Assembly (NCBI GenBank): GCA_001313365.1
Contig: BBFS01000082.1
Location: 1-21,719 of the forward strand
Source of the DNA: Paenarthrobacter nitroguajacolicus JCM 14115
GTDB taxonomy: Bacteria; Actinomycetota; Actinomycetes; Actinomycetales; Micrococcaceae
Direction: 5' to 3'
DNA: 21,719 nt
The translations under genes were made by a program, and so were the position numbers. The notes below the pieces were generated by a model. That model worked only from the letters and a program-made list of their open reading frames with translations, did not search any database and had not been told where the DNA came from. Numbering within the stretch: position 1 is the stretch's first letter; every line of letters starts with the position of its first letter. This document shows positions 10,719 through 19,975 of this stretch, in pieces.

Positions 10719-10910
10719 TCCTGCTGTTAAGATCCTTGTAGTGATTATTTCCTGCGCACTTTGACCCATTGCTCCAGCGCTGACACGACGTCGGCCCTGC
10801 TATTTGTGCTGCCCTCCAAGATGATTCCGGGTGTCCCTCAGGGGGGGAACCCGCTCATGGGTTCCCCCGGCTCCTTCCCCCCGGACCCTTTCTTATCACT
10901 TGGAGCACGC
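10719..10910. other. Intergenic region between L,D-transpeptidase and pentapeptide gene
   Basis: 192 bases with no credible gene. It contains the hairpin at 10843-10868, a G7 and a C6 run, and GGAG at about 10902-10905 as a ribosome binding site for the ATG at 10911. Confidence 0.55.
10843..10868 (+). terminator. Strong 10-bp hairpin (terminator or leader structure)
   Basis: GGGGGAACCC pairs perfectly with GGGTTCCCCC around a GCTCAT loop. It lies about 125 bases after the L,D-transpeptidase stop and 43 bases before the pentapeptide gene. A CCCTTTCTT stretch follows some 20 bases later. It may end the upstream transcript or act as a leader structure of the downstream gene. The left arm is part of a G7 run, but the right arm of five C suggests the true G run is five. 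Confidence 0.55.
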
Positions 10911-11752
10911 ATGACCATTTCACCTACGCTCAGCCCCGACTGCGGCAATTGCTTCGCCCTTTGCTGCACCGCGCTCGGATTTACCCGATCAGCTGACTTC
11001 GCCATCGACAAACCTGCCGCTTCGCCGTGCCCAAATATGGCGGACGACTTTTCCTGCACCATCCACCAACGCTTACGGCCGAGAGGTTCCGCGGTTGCAC
11101 GGTATTTGATTGTTTCGGCGCCGGCCAAGTAGTGTCCCAACACACCTTCGCCGGCACCAGTTGGACGCAGGACCCTTCGTCCAGGTCCTCGATGTTCGCC
11201 GTGTTCAAGGTGGTCAGGCAACTCCACGAGATGCTCTGGTACCTGGACGAAGCCCGGCAACGGACGTTCGATCCAGACCTCGCATTCACGGCGGAGCACC
11301 TTTCCGAGCGCATAGCGGCCGCCGCACAAGGTGATGCGTCCACGGTCCTGGCCACCGACGTCGACACTCTCCATGGAGAAGTCCGCGCACTCCTGATGGA
11401 GGTTAGCGAAGAACTACGCGCCTCCTACGGGGCCGAGGACAAGCCAAGGTTCGACGCCGGCCGCCAACCGGGTGCCGACGCCAGGCTGGGCGGCGCTGAT
11501 CTGATGGGAGCCAACCTTGCGAACCAAAGCCTGTGCGGATCGGACCTCCGCGGTGCATACCTGATCGGAGCCAATCTACGGAAGTCCGACCTCACAGCCG
11601 TGGACCTCCTGGGAGCAGATCTTCGCGGAGCACAACTCCACGGAGCCGACCTCTCCACTGCGCTCTATCTGACCCAACCGCAGATCAACGCCGCCGAAGG
11701 CGACCCCTCCACCCTCCTACCCCCACGACTCACAAGACCGGATCACTGGTGA
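10911..11752 (+). CDS. Pentapeptide-repeat protein with Cys-rich N-terminal domain
   Basis: About 280 residues once a one-base loss near 11087 is repaired (GGTTTCCGC read as GGTTCCGC). The N-terminal third is rich in cysteine: C-G-N-C-F-A-L-C-C, then PASPCPNMADDFSC in outline, and GCTVFDCFGAGQVV. These about ten Cys could hold an Fe-S cluster or zinc. A middle helical part (KVVRQLHEMLWYLDEARQRT) leads to C-terminal pentapeptide repeats of A-D/N-L-x-x type, for example GGADLMGANLANQSL and LLGADLRGAQLHGADL, which fold as a right-handed beta-helix. This architecture is a known pentapeptide-repeat subfamily, but I know of no proven function. GGAG gives the ATG at 10911. It converges on the RDD gene with a 45-base gap. 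Confidence 0.82.
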
Positions 11753-11788
11753 CTGCAGCGGAATCGGGACTAGCCGGTAGCGGGGGGG

Positions 11789-11803
11789 CACTAACCGTTA
11801 GTG
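11789..11803. repeat. 15-bp dyad at the convergent gene ends
   Basis: CACTAAC and GTTAGTG are perfect inverted repeats around a single central C. The dyad spans the last codons and stop of the RDD gene. A one-base centre cannot form a good hairpin, so any function would be protein binding; coincidence is quite possible. Confidence 0.3.
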
Positions 11804-12610
11804 AACGGCAGCTTCCTGAGTCGTTCCCCCTACGGTCGCGTTCCGCTGCTCCGCTTGGCGGAGTCGTGTGAGTTCGCGGTTGCGCCGTTCCCCCGAGGAC
11901 TGCGCCTATGTAGTCTTCGGGGGATGGTGCCGGCGGGCGGGGGGGTGGGGGGGCGACGTACCTTGCGAGTTCCGATGCGAGCGAGGCGGCCATGTTGACG
12001 CGTGAGGCCGGTGCCATGAGGTAGGCCTGCTGCACGAAGGTTCCTGCCCGGCGAGCGGTGGCATCCGGTACCCTGCCGATATCTGCCATCGCAACCCATG
12101 CTTGCAGGTGGTGGGGGGGTGCTACGGGCATGATGCGGGGGGGAGTTGAGGGTACTCGTTGCCGGAGGGAGTAGGTGCCTGCAACGATGTCGCCGAGGCG
12201 CTTGGATTTGTCGTTGAACAGTGCCACGCCAATTGCGAGGCCGCCGAAGGTCAGGTAGATCTCCAGGAAGCCGAGGAGGCCGCGGATGAGGGCGTGCCGG
12301 AAGCGGATGGAGCCGCCGTCGTCGCGCACTATGCGGAGCCCTGTTGCGAGCTTTCCCAGGGACGCCCCCCCCGTGTCAGGGTTTCCACGGTGACGGGGAC
12401 GATGACCACCGAGAAGACGACGCTGCTGAGGACCATTGCCTGTATGGCGGCGTCGTCGAGATCCCGGGAGGCGCTGGTGATCAGGATGATCAGGAGTATC
12501 GCGAGGGCGATTTGGGAGATCACGTCAATGATGAGCCCCAGTGCTCGCGCGGCGAAGGAAGCCGGGCGAAGCTCGAGGACCACGGCCTCGCCTGTGATGA
12601 TTGAACTCAT
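11798..12610 (-). CDS. RDD family integral membrane protein
   Basis: About 270 residues. It opens MSSIITGEAVVLELRPASFA, followed by the first helix with the R-x-L-x-x-x-I-D signature (ARALGLIIDVISQIALAILL), a second helix (MVLSSVVFSVVIVPVTV), then SLGKLATGLRIVRDDGGSIR, which is the typical RDD loop, and a third helix near GLAIGVALFNDKSKRLGD with the closing K-R-L-G-D-x-V-A-G-T-Y. A Pro-rich linker leads to a soluble tail with TRLRQAEQRN. RDD proteins are membrane proteins of mostly unknown role, some acting in ion transport. Two breaks are inferred, at the C8 run near 12364 and at CCCCC near 11890. The stop at 11798 follows from the corrected frame (QEAAVH). It is divergent from a SpoIIM-like gene, a conserved actinobacterial pair. 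Confidence 0.85.
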
Positions 12611-12703
12611 GCCTGCCCCCCATGTTTCGCCAACGCTTCGGGCCACACGACTGCCTCATCAACGAGTCTAGCGGCGGGCTGACCTGCCGGTGGATTCAGG
12701 CGC

Positions 12704-12709
12704 TAGGGT
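12704..12709 (+). promoter_or_regulatory. -10 box TAGGGT, leaderless promoter of SpoIIM-like gene
   Basis: TAGGGT lies exactly six bases before the GTG at 12716, so transcription should start at the G of the start codon. CTGACC at 12679-12684 is a weak -35 with a 19-base spacer. Confidence 0.5.
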
Positions 12710-12715
12710 GGTGGC

Positions 12716-13713
12716 GTGGACATAGATGCCTTCTCGGCCGTACATGGGGGGGACAAATGGTCGCGGCTTCATTTCCTGGCACATAAGCGAAGGCTTACGG
12801 GTGCTGAGGCCGATGAGCTTCTTCGCCTGTATCAAACGGTGTCCGGGCACCTGTCGCTGATCCGGTCTGTGGCGCCGGAGACGGGGGTTGTCCGCATCCT
12901 TGTCTGCAGCGTTGGCCCAGGCCCGGACGAGGTTCACGGGGGCCCGCTCCAATTTCATGGAGGACCTGGCGCGGTTCTTTGTTATTTCCCTCCCTGCGGC
13001 CTTCTACCGGATCCGGTGGTTGACCATGTGGTGCGGGCTTGCTTTTGTCCTGGTGGCGGGTGCCTATGCTTTGTGGATTGGCACCTCTCCGGAGGCCCTG
13101 AGGGCCGTAGCATCCAGTGATGCCAAGGTGCAGCAGTATGTGAGGAAGACTTCATCGACTACTACTCCGAGAATCCTGCGGCTTCCTTCGCCGGGTTGGT
13201 GTGGACGAACAACGCCTGGATTTCCGCTCAAGCTGTGGCTTTTGGCATTACCGGATTCTGGGTGCCATTCATCTTGTTCATGAACGCGCAGGGGCTGGGA
13301 ATCGCGGCCGGTCTCTTCCTGGCCACCGGGAAGATGGACATTTTCTTCAGCTACATCCTTCCGCACGGCCTCATGGAACTCACAGCCGTGTTCATCGCTT
13401 GCGCGGCGGGGCTCAAGATTTTCTGGGCCATGGTGCGGCCGGGCCCACGGACAAGGCTGCAGGCTGTGGCCGATGAAGGCCGTTCGTTGATCACCATTGC
13501 CTTGGGGCTGGTGCTCGTCCTGCTGGTTTCGGGCATTGTTGAGGGCTTTGTGACACCGAGCCCGCTTCCCGTATGGGTCAAGATCACCATTGGTGCGCTG
13601 GTTCTGGCCGGGTACTGGGCATACACCTTGGTGCTGGGTGGGAAGCAGTCCGTGCAGGTGTCACAGGAGACATGGATGACAACGACGCCGGTTATCGCAG
13701 CATTGCTGCGTAG
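12716..13713 (+). CDS. Stage II sporulation protein M-like (DUF95/SpoIIM) membrane protein
   Basis: About 331 residues. The N-terminal cytoplasmic part reads MDIDAFSAVHG, then HFLAHKRRLTGAEADELLRL and TRFTGARSNFMEDLARFFV. A set of membrane helices follows: RIRWLTMWCGLAFVLVAGAY, the segment with NNAWISAQAVAFGITGFW, LFMNAQGLGIAAGLFLATG, SYILPHGLMELTAVFIACAA and two more before the C-terminus. N-N-x-x-x-S and H-G-x-x-E-L are characteristic of the family. In non-sporulating actinobacteria it pairs with an RDD gene and has no known role. Breaks: an extra G near 12885, one base lost near 13140 (GTGGAGGAA to GTGAGGAA) and one near 13677. The last moves the stop to TAG at 13711, giving the end Y-R-S-I-A-A. 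Confidence 0.85.
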
Positions 13714-13781
13714 AGCTTACAGTTGCGTTTCAATCTGGTCGCGGCCGGGGTGGCACCGCGTGTCTCTGTAATGCCGGGCGG

Positions 13782-13787
13782 TAGGCT
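13782..13787 (+). promoter_or_regulatory. -10 box TAGGCT upstream of the TIGR01906 gene
   Basis: TAGGCT in the 139-base gap after the SpoIIM-like gene. Transcription would start near 13794, leaving a leader before GTG at 13826 or 13853. No convincing -35 is seen. Confidence 0.35.
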
Positions 13788-13852
13788 CGAATGCAGACAA
13801 GAGAGCCGGCAGCAAGCAATCGCCGGTGGATGCCTACGGAAGTGAACCCGCT

Positions 13853-15035
13853 GTGAGCGACAAGAGCCCAAAACCACAAGAACCGGACACGGAAGTCCAC
13901 GAGGACCCCAACGAACCGGCCTTCGACTGGATGAAGCCGAAGACGTCCAGTGGTGCTTCTCCGGCCACTCCTGCAGCCAGCACCGCAGCCACACCGTCGG
14001 ACAACAAGCCGTCGGCCGCCACCGCTTCCACTCCCACAACGCCTGCCACCGGCCAGCCCGGGAGCCGCGCGGACCGGAAAGCGGCAGAAGCGGCCGACGT
14101 CGAGGTTGAGCCGCCGCTGTTCGCCGACACCTTGGCAGGCGCTTCCACCACCAAGCAGCCGTCGCACTATTCGGAACCCCCCTGCCGACGTCGGCTCTTC
14201 AGATCCGTCCGCCGGAAGACGAAGTGGCGCGACGAAATGCCGAACGCGAGCAAGCAGCAAAGGTGAAGCCGGTAGGCCCGCGGATCTTCCAGGTGCTTTT
14301 GGCGGTCTTCTACCCGGTGATCCTCCTGGTGCTTGCCGTCCGGGCAGTCACCAGCCCGCTGTTCCTGTGGGTGGAGTACAACCGTCCGGGTTTCCCCGGC
14401 GACGGCTACGGTTTCAGCACTGACGACCGTATGACGTACGGCTCATACGCGGTTGATTACCTCAGTAACTGGGCCGGCCGCGCTACCTGGGGGGGGCTTG
14501 GTCAACCTGGACGGCGACAAGCTCTTCACCGACAGCGAAGTTTCGCATATGGCAGACGTGAAGCTGGTCATTCTGTCCGCCTTCGGCGCCGGGCTTTTGC
14601 TCATCGTCCTCAGCATCATCGCCATCCTGTATCTGCGTAAGCGAAGCACAGGCGGGATCCGCCGCGGTCTCTTTGCGGGCTCAATCGTCACGCTGGTCAT
14701 CATCATTGGCCTCGCAGTATTGGCGGTCCTGGGCTGGCAGCAGTTCTTTACCGAGTTCCACCGCATCTTCTTTGCCAATGGAACGTGGACTTTCTCGCTG
14801 GAAGACACCCTTATCCGGCTCTTCCCCGGGCAGTTCTGGATTGACGCGGGCATTGTCATCGGGGCCTGGTGTTCCTCGCAGCGACGGTGACGTTCATCCT
14901 CACGTGGCCTACCAAGCGGCGTCGCGGCTTGCGTCGGCACAAGCGGACGAGGATCGCGAGGAATCTGACGAGGCAACTCCCACAAACGACGATGCCGACA
15001 GCCTTCGCAAGGAACCGACGAGCGCTGCGCGCTAG
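13853..15035 (+). CDS. TIGR01906 family membrane protein with long disordered N-terminus
   Basis: About 394 residues joined. The first about 130 residues are Pro/Ala/Ser/Thr/Glu-rich and disordered (KPQEPDTEVHEDPNEPAFDW and onward). After PRIFQVLLAVFYPVILLVLA comes the TIGR01906 core: an outer segment with MTYGSYAVDYLSN, then LVNLDGDKLFTDSEVSHMAD, V-K, and helices VILSAFGAGLLLIVLSIIAI, LVIIIGLAVLAVLGW and a last one ending T-F-I-L-T-W. The family occurs in many Gram-positives; function unknown. GTG 13853 is chosen because GGAAG lies nine bases upstream; GTG 13826 is an alternative. Breaks near 14170, 14205, 14475, 14490 (G8 run), 14863 and about 14930. The acidic tail ending at 15035 assumes the last of these; the other frame would give an Arg-rich tail. 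Confidence 0.75.
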
Positions 15036-15045
15036 CGGGCTCGTT

Positions 15046-15070
15046 CCGCAGGGGGGGGCTGCGCCTGCGG
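15046..15070. terminator. Hairpin between convergent TIGR01906 and fadD genes
   Basis: CCGCAGG at 15046-15052 pairs with CCTGCGG at 15064-15070. The loop of 11 contains most of a G8 run and would be shorter if that run is inflated. It lies between two gene ends, so it may serve both strands. Confidence 0.45.
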
Positions 15071-15094
15071 CGGCTGAGCCAGGCGGGGGGAAAA

Positions 15095-16935
15095 CTACTT
15101 CCTGTACAGCTTTTCCACAGCCGCGGAGAAGTCGTTGAGCACCGCGGCCCGCTTCAGTTTGAGCGAGGGCGTCAGGTGCCCTGACTCGACGCTGAGATCC
15201 GCCGTGATGAATGCGAATTTCTTGATGGACTCAGCAGCTGAGACGAGTTTGTTGGCCTCGTCCACTGCCATCTGAACGGCCGCCTTTACGCGGTCATCGG
15301 CAGCGGCTTCATCGGGGGGGTCATAGCCCCCCGCCTTGTTCTCGGCGCACCAGTCCGCAAGCCTTCGAGGTCCAATCCGACTAGTGCCGCCACGAAGGGC
15401 CGGCCGTCGCCGACTACTACTGCCTGACCCACCAAGGGGGGGTGTTCGCGCAGCTTCTCCTCCAAAGGAGCCGGTGCCACGTTCTTTCCAGCGGCGGTGA
15501 CCAGGAGGTCCTTCTTTCGGCCGGTGATGGTAAGGAAGCCGTCGGCGTCGAGCTCGCCGAGGTCGCCGGTCCGGAAGAAGCCGTCAACGAAGGCAGCCTG
15601 CGTGGCCTTGTCGTTGTTGTGGTAGCCCTTGAAGACTCCAATGCCCTTGACCAGCACTTCGCCGTCCTGCGCCACCCTGACGGTGGTTCCAGGAAGAGGA
15701 ATGCCCACCGTGCCTATGCGGGACATGCTGGGAGTGTTGACGGTGCAGGGTGCCGTGGTCTCTGTCAGCCCGTAGCCCTCAAGAACAGGAACTCCCGCGC
15801 CGTGGAAGAAGTGGTTGTCCCGGAGCTAAGGGGACTGGCTCCGGAAACCGTGTAGCCGACGTCGCCGCCGAAAACGTCCCGCACCTTGGGATAAAGGAGC
15901 TTGTTGAAAGTGGAGTGCTTCAGGCCCAGAAGCCAACCCGGACCCGGTCCTTCGCCACGGTTGGCGAGGTCCACCGCCGTCGAATATTGCACCGCGGTGG
16001 TCGAAGCTGCCGAGAAGAGAGCGGACTTACCGCTCATGGCCGCTTTGTGGCTGGCACCAGCGTAAACCTTCTCGAAGGTGCGGGGCACAGCGAGCAGGAA
16101 GGTGGCTTGAAAGATCCGAGATCCGCCATGAGTCCGCTGGCGCCGGCACTGTGTCCCAGCGTGATGCCCGCCGTGAGGCAAACAACCTGGACAGCCCTGG
16201 CGAGGACGTGCGCCAAGGGCAGGAACATCAGCGTCCGTGCGCCTTGCTGCATGAGCAGCTCGGGGGGAGGAAAGGGATGACGTTACGCGCCACGAGGACA
16301 AAGTTGCCATGGGTGATTTCACAGCCCTTGGGCTTGCCCGTGGTTCCGGAGGTGTAAACGATGGATGCGACGCTCGCCAGGTTTGCCGCGCTGCGCTGGC
16401 GCTCCAGTTCGGCGTCCATGATGCCGATTCCGACGGCGGAGACGCTGGTCAGGTTGGGCGCGTCGCCGTCGTGCTCCATTCGGATGATGGTCACTGGGTC
16501 CTCGCCCAAGGCCGGGGGACTGTTCCACCAAGGCACGGACGAGGCTCTCCTTGGCAGTGTCCTCCACAAAGATGCGCCGGGCGCCGGAATCCGTGAGGAT
16601 CCACTCGATCTGGCTCGCCGAAGACGTCTCATAAATGGGGGACAGTGACTCCGCCGGCCATCCAGATGGCGAAGTCCACCAGCGTCCACTCAAAGCTTGA
16701 GCGGGAAAGCACGGCTACCGGATCGCCGGGGGTTGAGCCCGCCCGCGATCAGGCCTTTGGCCAAGGCAGTGACGTCGGCAAGGAACCTGGCTGCCGAAAC
16801 GTTAAGCCAACCGTTCGCGGTTTTATGCGCGTACAGGTTACCGAACGGATCCTTGTGGCAGCGTTCCAGGAGGAGGTCCGTCACGTTGGTGTTCGGGTCC
16901 GCCTCGACCAGAAGCTCCGTGCTTGCTTCCCTCAC
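15095..16935 (-). CDS. fadD: Long-chain acyl-CoA synthetase (FadD15-like AMP-forming ligase)
   Basis: About 610 residues joined. It activates long-chain fatty acids with ATP to acyl-adenylates, then acyl-CoA. The start VREASTELLVEADPNTNVTD leads to PIYETSSASQIEWIL, the phosphate loop YTSGTTGKPKGCEITHGNF, LPLAHVLARAVQVVCL, the adenine-binding EGYGLTETTAPC, GFFRTGDLGELDADGFLTIT, the hinge GRKKDLLVTAAGKNVAP, and the C-terminal Lys region LTPSLKLKR before AAVEKLYRK. G-R-K-K-D-x-x-x-x-x-x-G-K-N is typical of the FadD15 type. About seven frame breaks: near 16732, 16640, 16520, 16265, 16113, 15826 and 15362. GTG at 16935 has an ideal AGGAGGAGG at 16942-16950. It follows pmt with 13 bases between, so they form an operon. 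Confidence 0.9.
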
Positions 16936-16941
16936 TGCTTG

Positions 16942-16950
16942 CCTCCTCCT
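16942..16950 (-). promoter_or_regulatory. fadD ribosome binding site overlapping the pmt stop codon
   Basis: AGGAGGAGG on the minus strand starts inside the TAG stop of pmt (16951-16949) and ends six bases before the fadD GTG. The arrangement suggests translational coupling of the two genes. Confidence 0.65.
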
Positions 16951-18712
16951 AGATCCACGATGGCATCCACATTCTCATCCGCCACTCCTGGTAGCTGATG
17001 ACCTCCGCCGTGAGCACGGGATAGAAGAATGCCGTTGCCAGCACGGCCAGCACCAGGACGAGCGCCACTATGTACAGGCCCGATCGTCGCCGCCAGACGG
17101 GGTCGCCGCTGCGTCCCAAGACCAACCCCCCCAGCACATACGTCAAGCCCAGAACCAGGAACGGCTCGAAGGACACCGCGTAGAAGATGAACATGGTGCG
17201 TTCCGGGTACATGAACCACGGAAGGTATCCGGCGGCCACTCCGGCAAGGATGGCACCTGCACGCCAGTCCCGGCGGCCTGCCCACCAGAACAACAGGATG
17301 ACCAAGGCGATGGTTCCACCCCCACCACACCACTGGATTCCCCCCCACTGGCAGGATGGCCGAGGAACACGTTTCAACAACACAGCCCGGGGGGGTGCCC
17401 TGCTTCGGGGGTCTGGTAGAAAAACGAGGTGGGACGGCCCATGATGAGCCACGTCCAGGGACTGGACTCATACGGATGGTCGGAGCTGAGGCCTTGATGG
17501 AATTTGTAGCTTCCAGGTGGTAGTGCGCCAAGGACCGTACGGAGTTGGGCAGCCAATCCCAGCCGGGGGGCCGGGTTGGTGGCAGCCCATTGCCGGTAGT
17601 AGCGTCCTTCGAGAGGAACCAGCCCGTCCAACTGACCACATAGGTGACGGCGGCAATCGGGATGATGGTCAGGAAGGCGGGAAGGCCGTCCTTGATGATG
17701 CCGGCGCTGAACCAGCTCCGGATGCCTGCGATGCGCCGGGCGCTCAGGTCCCACAGCACGGTCATCAGCCCGAAGGCGGCTACGAAGAACAGCGCCGACC
17801 ATTTGGTCCCCACTGCCAAGCCGAGGCAGAGGCCTGCCACCAGCCGCCACCACCGCATGCCCAGCCAGGGGGGGCCGGCAACCAATTGGGTGGGTGTGGG
17901 GGGGCGCCTCCCGGCGAAGCAGCCGCTTGGGCGGCGAGCCGGGATGCCAGACGACGGCGGCCGTCGTCGCGGTCCATCAACAAGGCACCGAAAGCGGCCA
18001 GGATCCAGAGCGCCAGGAAGACGTCCAGCAGCGACGTACGGGAGAGCACCAGATGGTGGCCATCAATGGCCAGCAGGAGCCCGGCGACGGCACCCAGGGT
18101 GTGCGAGCGGAACAGCTTCAGTGCGATGAGTGAAACGAGGAAGACCGTCAGCGTGCCTGCCAGGGCCGCACTGAACCGCCAGCCGAAGGGGTTGTCCCCC
18201 CCGCCGAACAGCCACATGCCGAAGGCAATCATCCATTTGCCCACCGGCGGGTGGACCACGTACTCCGGAGTGTTGAGGAGGATGTCCGGGTTGCCGGCAT
18301 TGAAGGAATCGTTGGCGTTGGCCGGCCAACTGCGTTCGTAGCCGCTCACCACATAGGAGTAAGCGTCCTTGACGTAGTATGTTTCGTCGAAAACCAGGCT
18401 GTGCGGGGGGGCATCAAGCCGGAAGAAGCGGAGGACGCCGCCCAGGATCGCCGTGATGGTGGGGATCAGCCAAAACCACAAGCGCAACGAGGCCGGGTAG
18501 TCGCGCCAGCTTTGGACACCACCGATCAGGCGTTCCTTCAACGCCTGGGCAGTGTAGGCCTCGGTCGGTCGGGTGATCCAACGGTGACCTTCCAGCCCAC
18601 GGCCGGGAAAAGTTCCGCCGGGGGGGATGTCGGTCGGCACCGACGCCTGCCGGGGGGGCGCTGACCCGACGGCGCGTTTCGGTGCATCCTGCTGACTGCT
18701 GCCTAACTCCAC
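16949..18712 (-). CDS. pmt: Protein O-mannosyltransferase (dolichyl/polyprenyl-phosphate-mannose type)
   Basis: About 585 residues. The enzyme moves mannose from polyprenyl-phosphate-mannose to secreted proteins at the outer face of the membrane, as M. tuberculosis Rv1002c does. After a disordered N-terminus come the first helix (LRLWFWLIPTITAILGGVLR), the catalytic loop LVFDETYYVKDAYSYVVSG with the Asp-Glu pair, YVVHPPVGKWMIAFGMWLFG, AALAGTLTVFLVSLIALKLF, AIDGHHLVLSRTSLLDVF and LGLAVGTKWSALFFVAAFG. The C-terminal half has FLTIIPIAAVTYVVSWTGWF, WLIMGRPTSFFYQTP, FMYPERTMFIFYAVSFEPFL and the family-like end W-R-M-R-M-W-M-P-S-W-I. Breaks near 17870, 17511, 17385 and 17320. The GTG at 18712 has a weak upstream site, so the start is uncertain. 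rsmI is divergent, as for Rv1002c-Rv1003. Confidence 0.9.
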
Positions 18713-18869
18713 AGTTGTGTCTTCGGCTTCAGGGGTCGCCGGGGACGCCGCCGGGGGATCCGGAAGCGGTAGCAGGAACGGGCGACTGGTTCACCCGCCA
18801 TGCTACCTTTCCATCCTTGCTGTATCCCTGAACCCCCCCGCGGCTGCATCCTTGAAGCGCGTGCGGCAT

Positions 18870-18875
18870 TAGGCT
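18870..18875 (+). promoter_or_regulatory. -10 box TAGGCT, leaderless promoter of rsmI
   Basis: TAGGCT is followed by exactly six bases and then the GTG at 18882. The mRNA should begin at the start codon. TTGAAG at 18852-18857 is too close (12 bases) to be its -35. Confidence 0.5.
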
Positions 18876-18881
18876 TGGCAG

Positions 18882-19812
18882 GTGGACGAACAGCGCAGCA
18901 CCCCCGGATGAGACTCCCTTCAACGACGACCTGGATGAGTCAGCTTCTGCTGCCGATTCCGGTGCAACTCCCGGCGTCGGCAGGATCGTGCTTGCCGCTA
19001 CGCCCATCGGCAACGTGGGTGACGCCTCCGCGCGCTTGATTGAACTCCTTGGCACCTCGGACATTGTGGCCGCAGAGGACACCCGGCGTTTGCACCGGTT
19101 GGTAACGGCACTGGGCGTCGAGGTCACCGGACGCGTCATCAGCTACCACGAGCACAATGAAGTGGCCAAGACCGGTGAACTCCTGGACCACGTGCGCGCC
19201 GGCAAGACCATCCTGATGGTCAGCGACGCCGGAATGCCCGCGGTTTCCGACCCGGGTTTCCGTCTGGTGGAGGGCGCAGTTGCCGCCGGACTGACGGTCA
19301 CCGCCGTTCCCGGCCCTTCTGCGGTACTGACGGCCTTGGCGCTGTCCGGCTTGCCCACCGACCGCTTCTGCTTTGAAGGCTTTCTTCCCCGGAAGTCGGG
19401 GGGGATCGGAACTCACGTCTGGCCGACCTCGCAAATGAACGCCGCACCATGGTCTTCTTTGAGGCCCCCGCACAGGCTCGAGGTCATGTTGCGCGCACTG
19501 CACGAGCGCTTCGGGGGGGCCGATCGCCGGGTTGCTGTGTGCCGCGAACTGACCAAGACCTATGAGGAAGTCATCCGTGGCACCTTGCGTGAACTGCTGG
19601 AGTGGGCGGAGAACAACGAGGTCCGCGGCGAAATCGCAGTGGTGGTGGGCGGTGCACCTGAGCAGGAACCGGGCAAGCCCGAGGATCACGTCGCCGCGGT
19701 GAACGAACTCATTTCCCAGGGCATCCGCTTGAAGGAAGCTGTGGCCGCAGTGGCCGACGATGCCCGGGTCAGCAAGCGGGAGCTCTATTCGGCAGTCCTC
19801 GCAGCGCGCTGA
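18882..19812 (+). CDS. rsmI: 16S rRNA (cytidine1402-2'-O)-methyltransferase
   Basis: About 309 residues. RsmI methylates the 2'-OH of C1402 in the decoding centre of 16S rRNA using S-adenosylmethionine. After an acidic N-terminal extension the SAM/tetrapyrrole-methylase fold begins: IVLAATPIGNVGDASARLIE, VAAEDTRRLHRLV, ISYHEHNEVAK, ILMVSDAGMPAVSDPGFRLV, TAVPGPSAVLTALALSGLPT, FCFEGFLPRKSG, MVFFEAPHRLEVML and CRELTKTYEEVIRGTLREL. All are RsmI signatures. Breaks: one extra C near 18912, a G7 run near 19398 (true length five) and one extra C near 19473. The garbled stretch between the last two hides the expected sequence N-S-R-L-A-D-L-A-N-E-R-R-T. The GTG start is supported by the TAGGCT box six bases upstream. 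Confidence 0.95.
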
Positions 19813-19963
19813 CGTCCGCTGTGCAGCTGCACAAAATGGCGACCATGCGGCAGTGCGTGAAGGCGTAGACACTGCTTCTCGCGGGGGGGCAGTACCGTGG
19901 CAGTAATTCAAGCCACTTCCGGCAACGAACCCCAGTGGTGCAATTCTCCAAAGCACCCAAGAC

Positions 19964-19970
19964 GAAGGAG
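19964..19970 (+). promoter_or_regulatory. Ribosome binding site of gabD
   Basis: GAAGGAG ends five bases before the ATG at 19976 and fixes the start. The 163-base gap upstream holds a G7 run at about 19885 but no promoter I would defend. Confidence 0.7.
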
Positions 19971-19975
19971 TCGCC

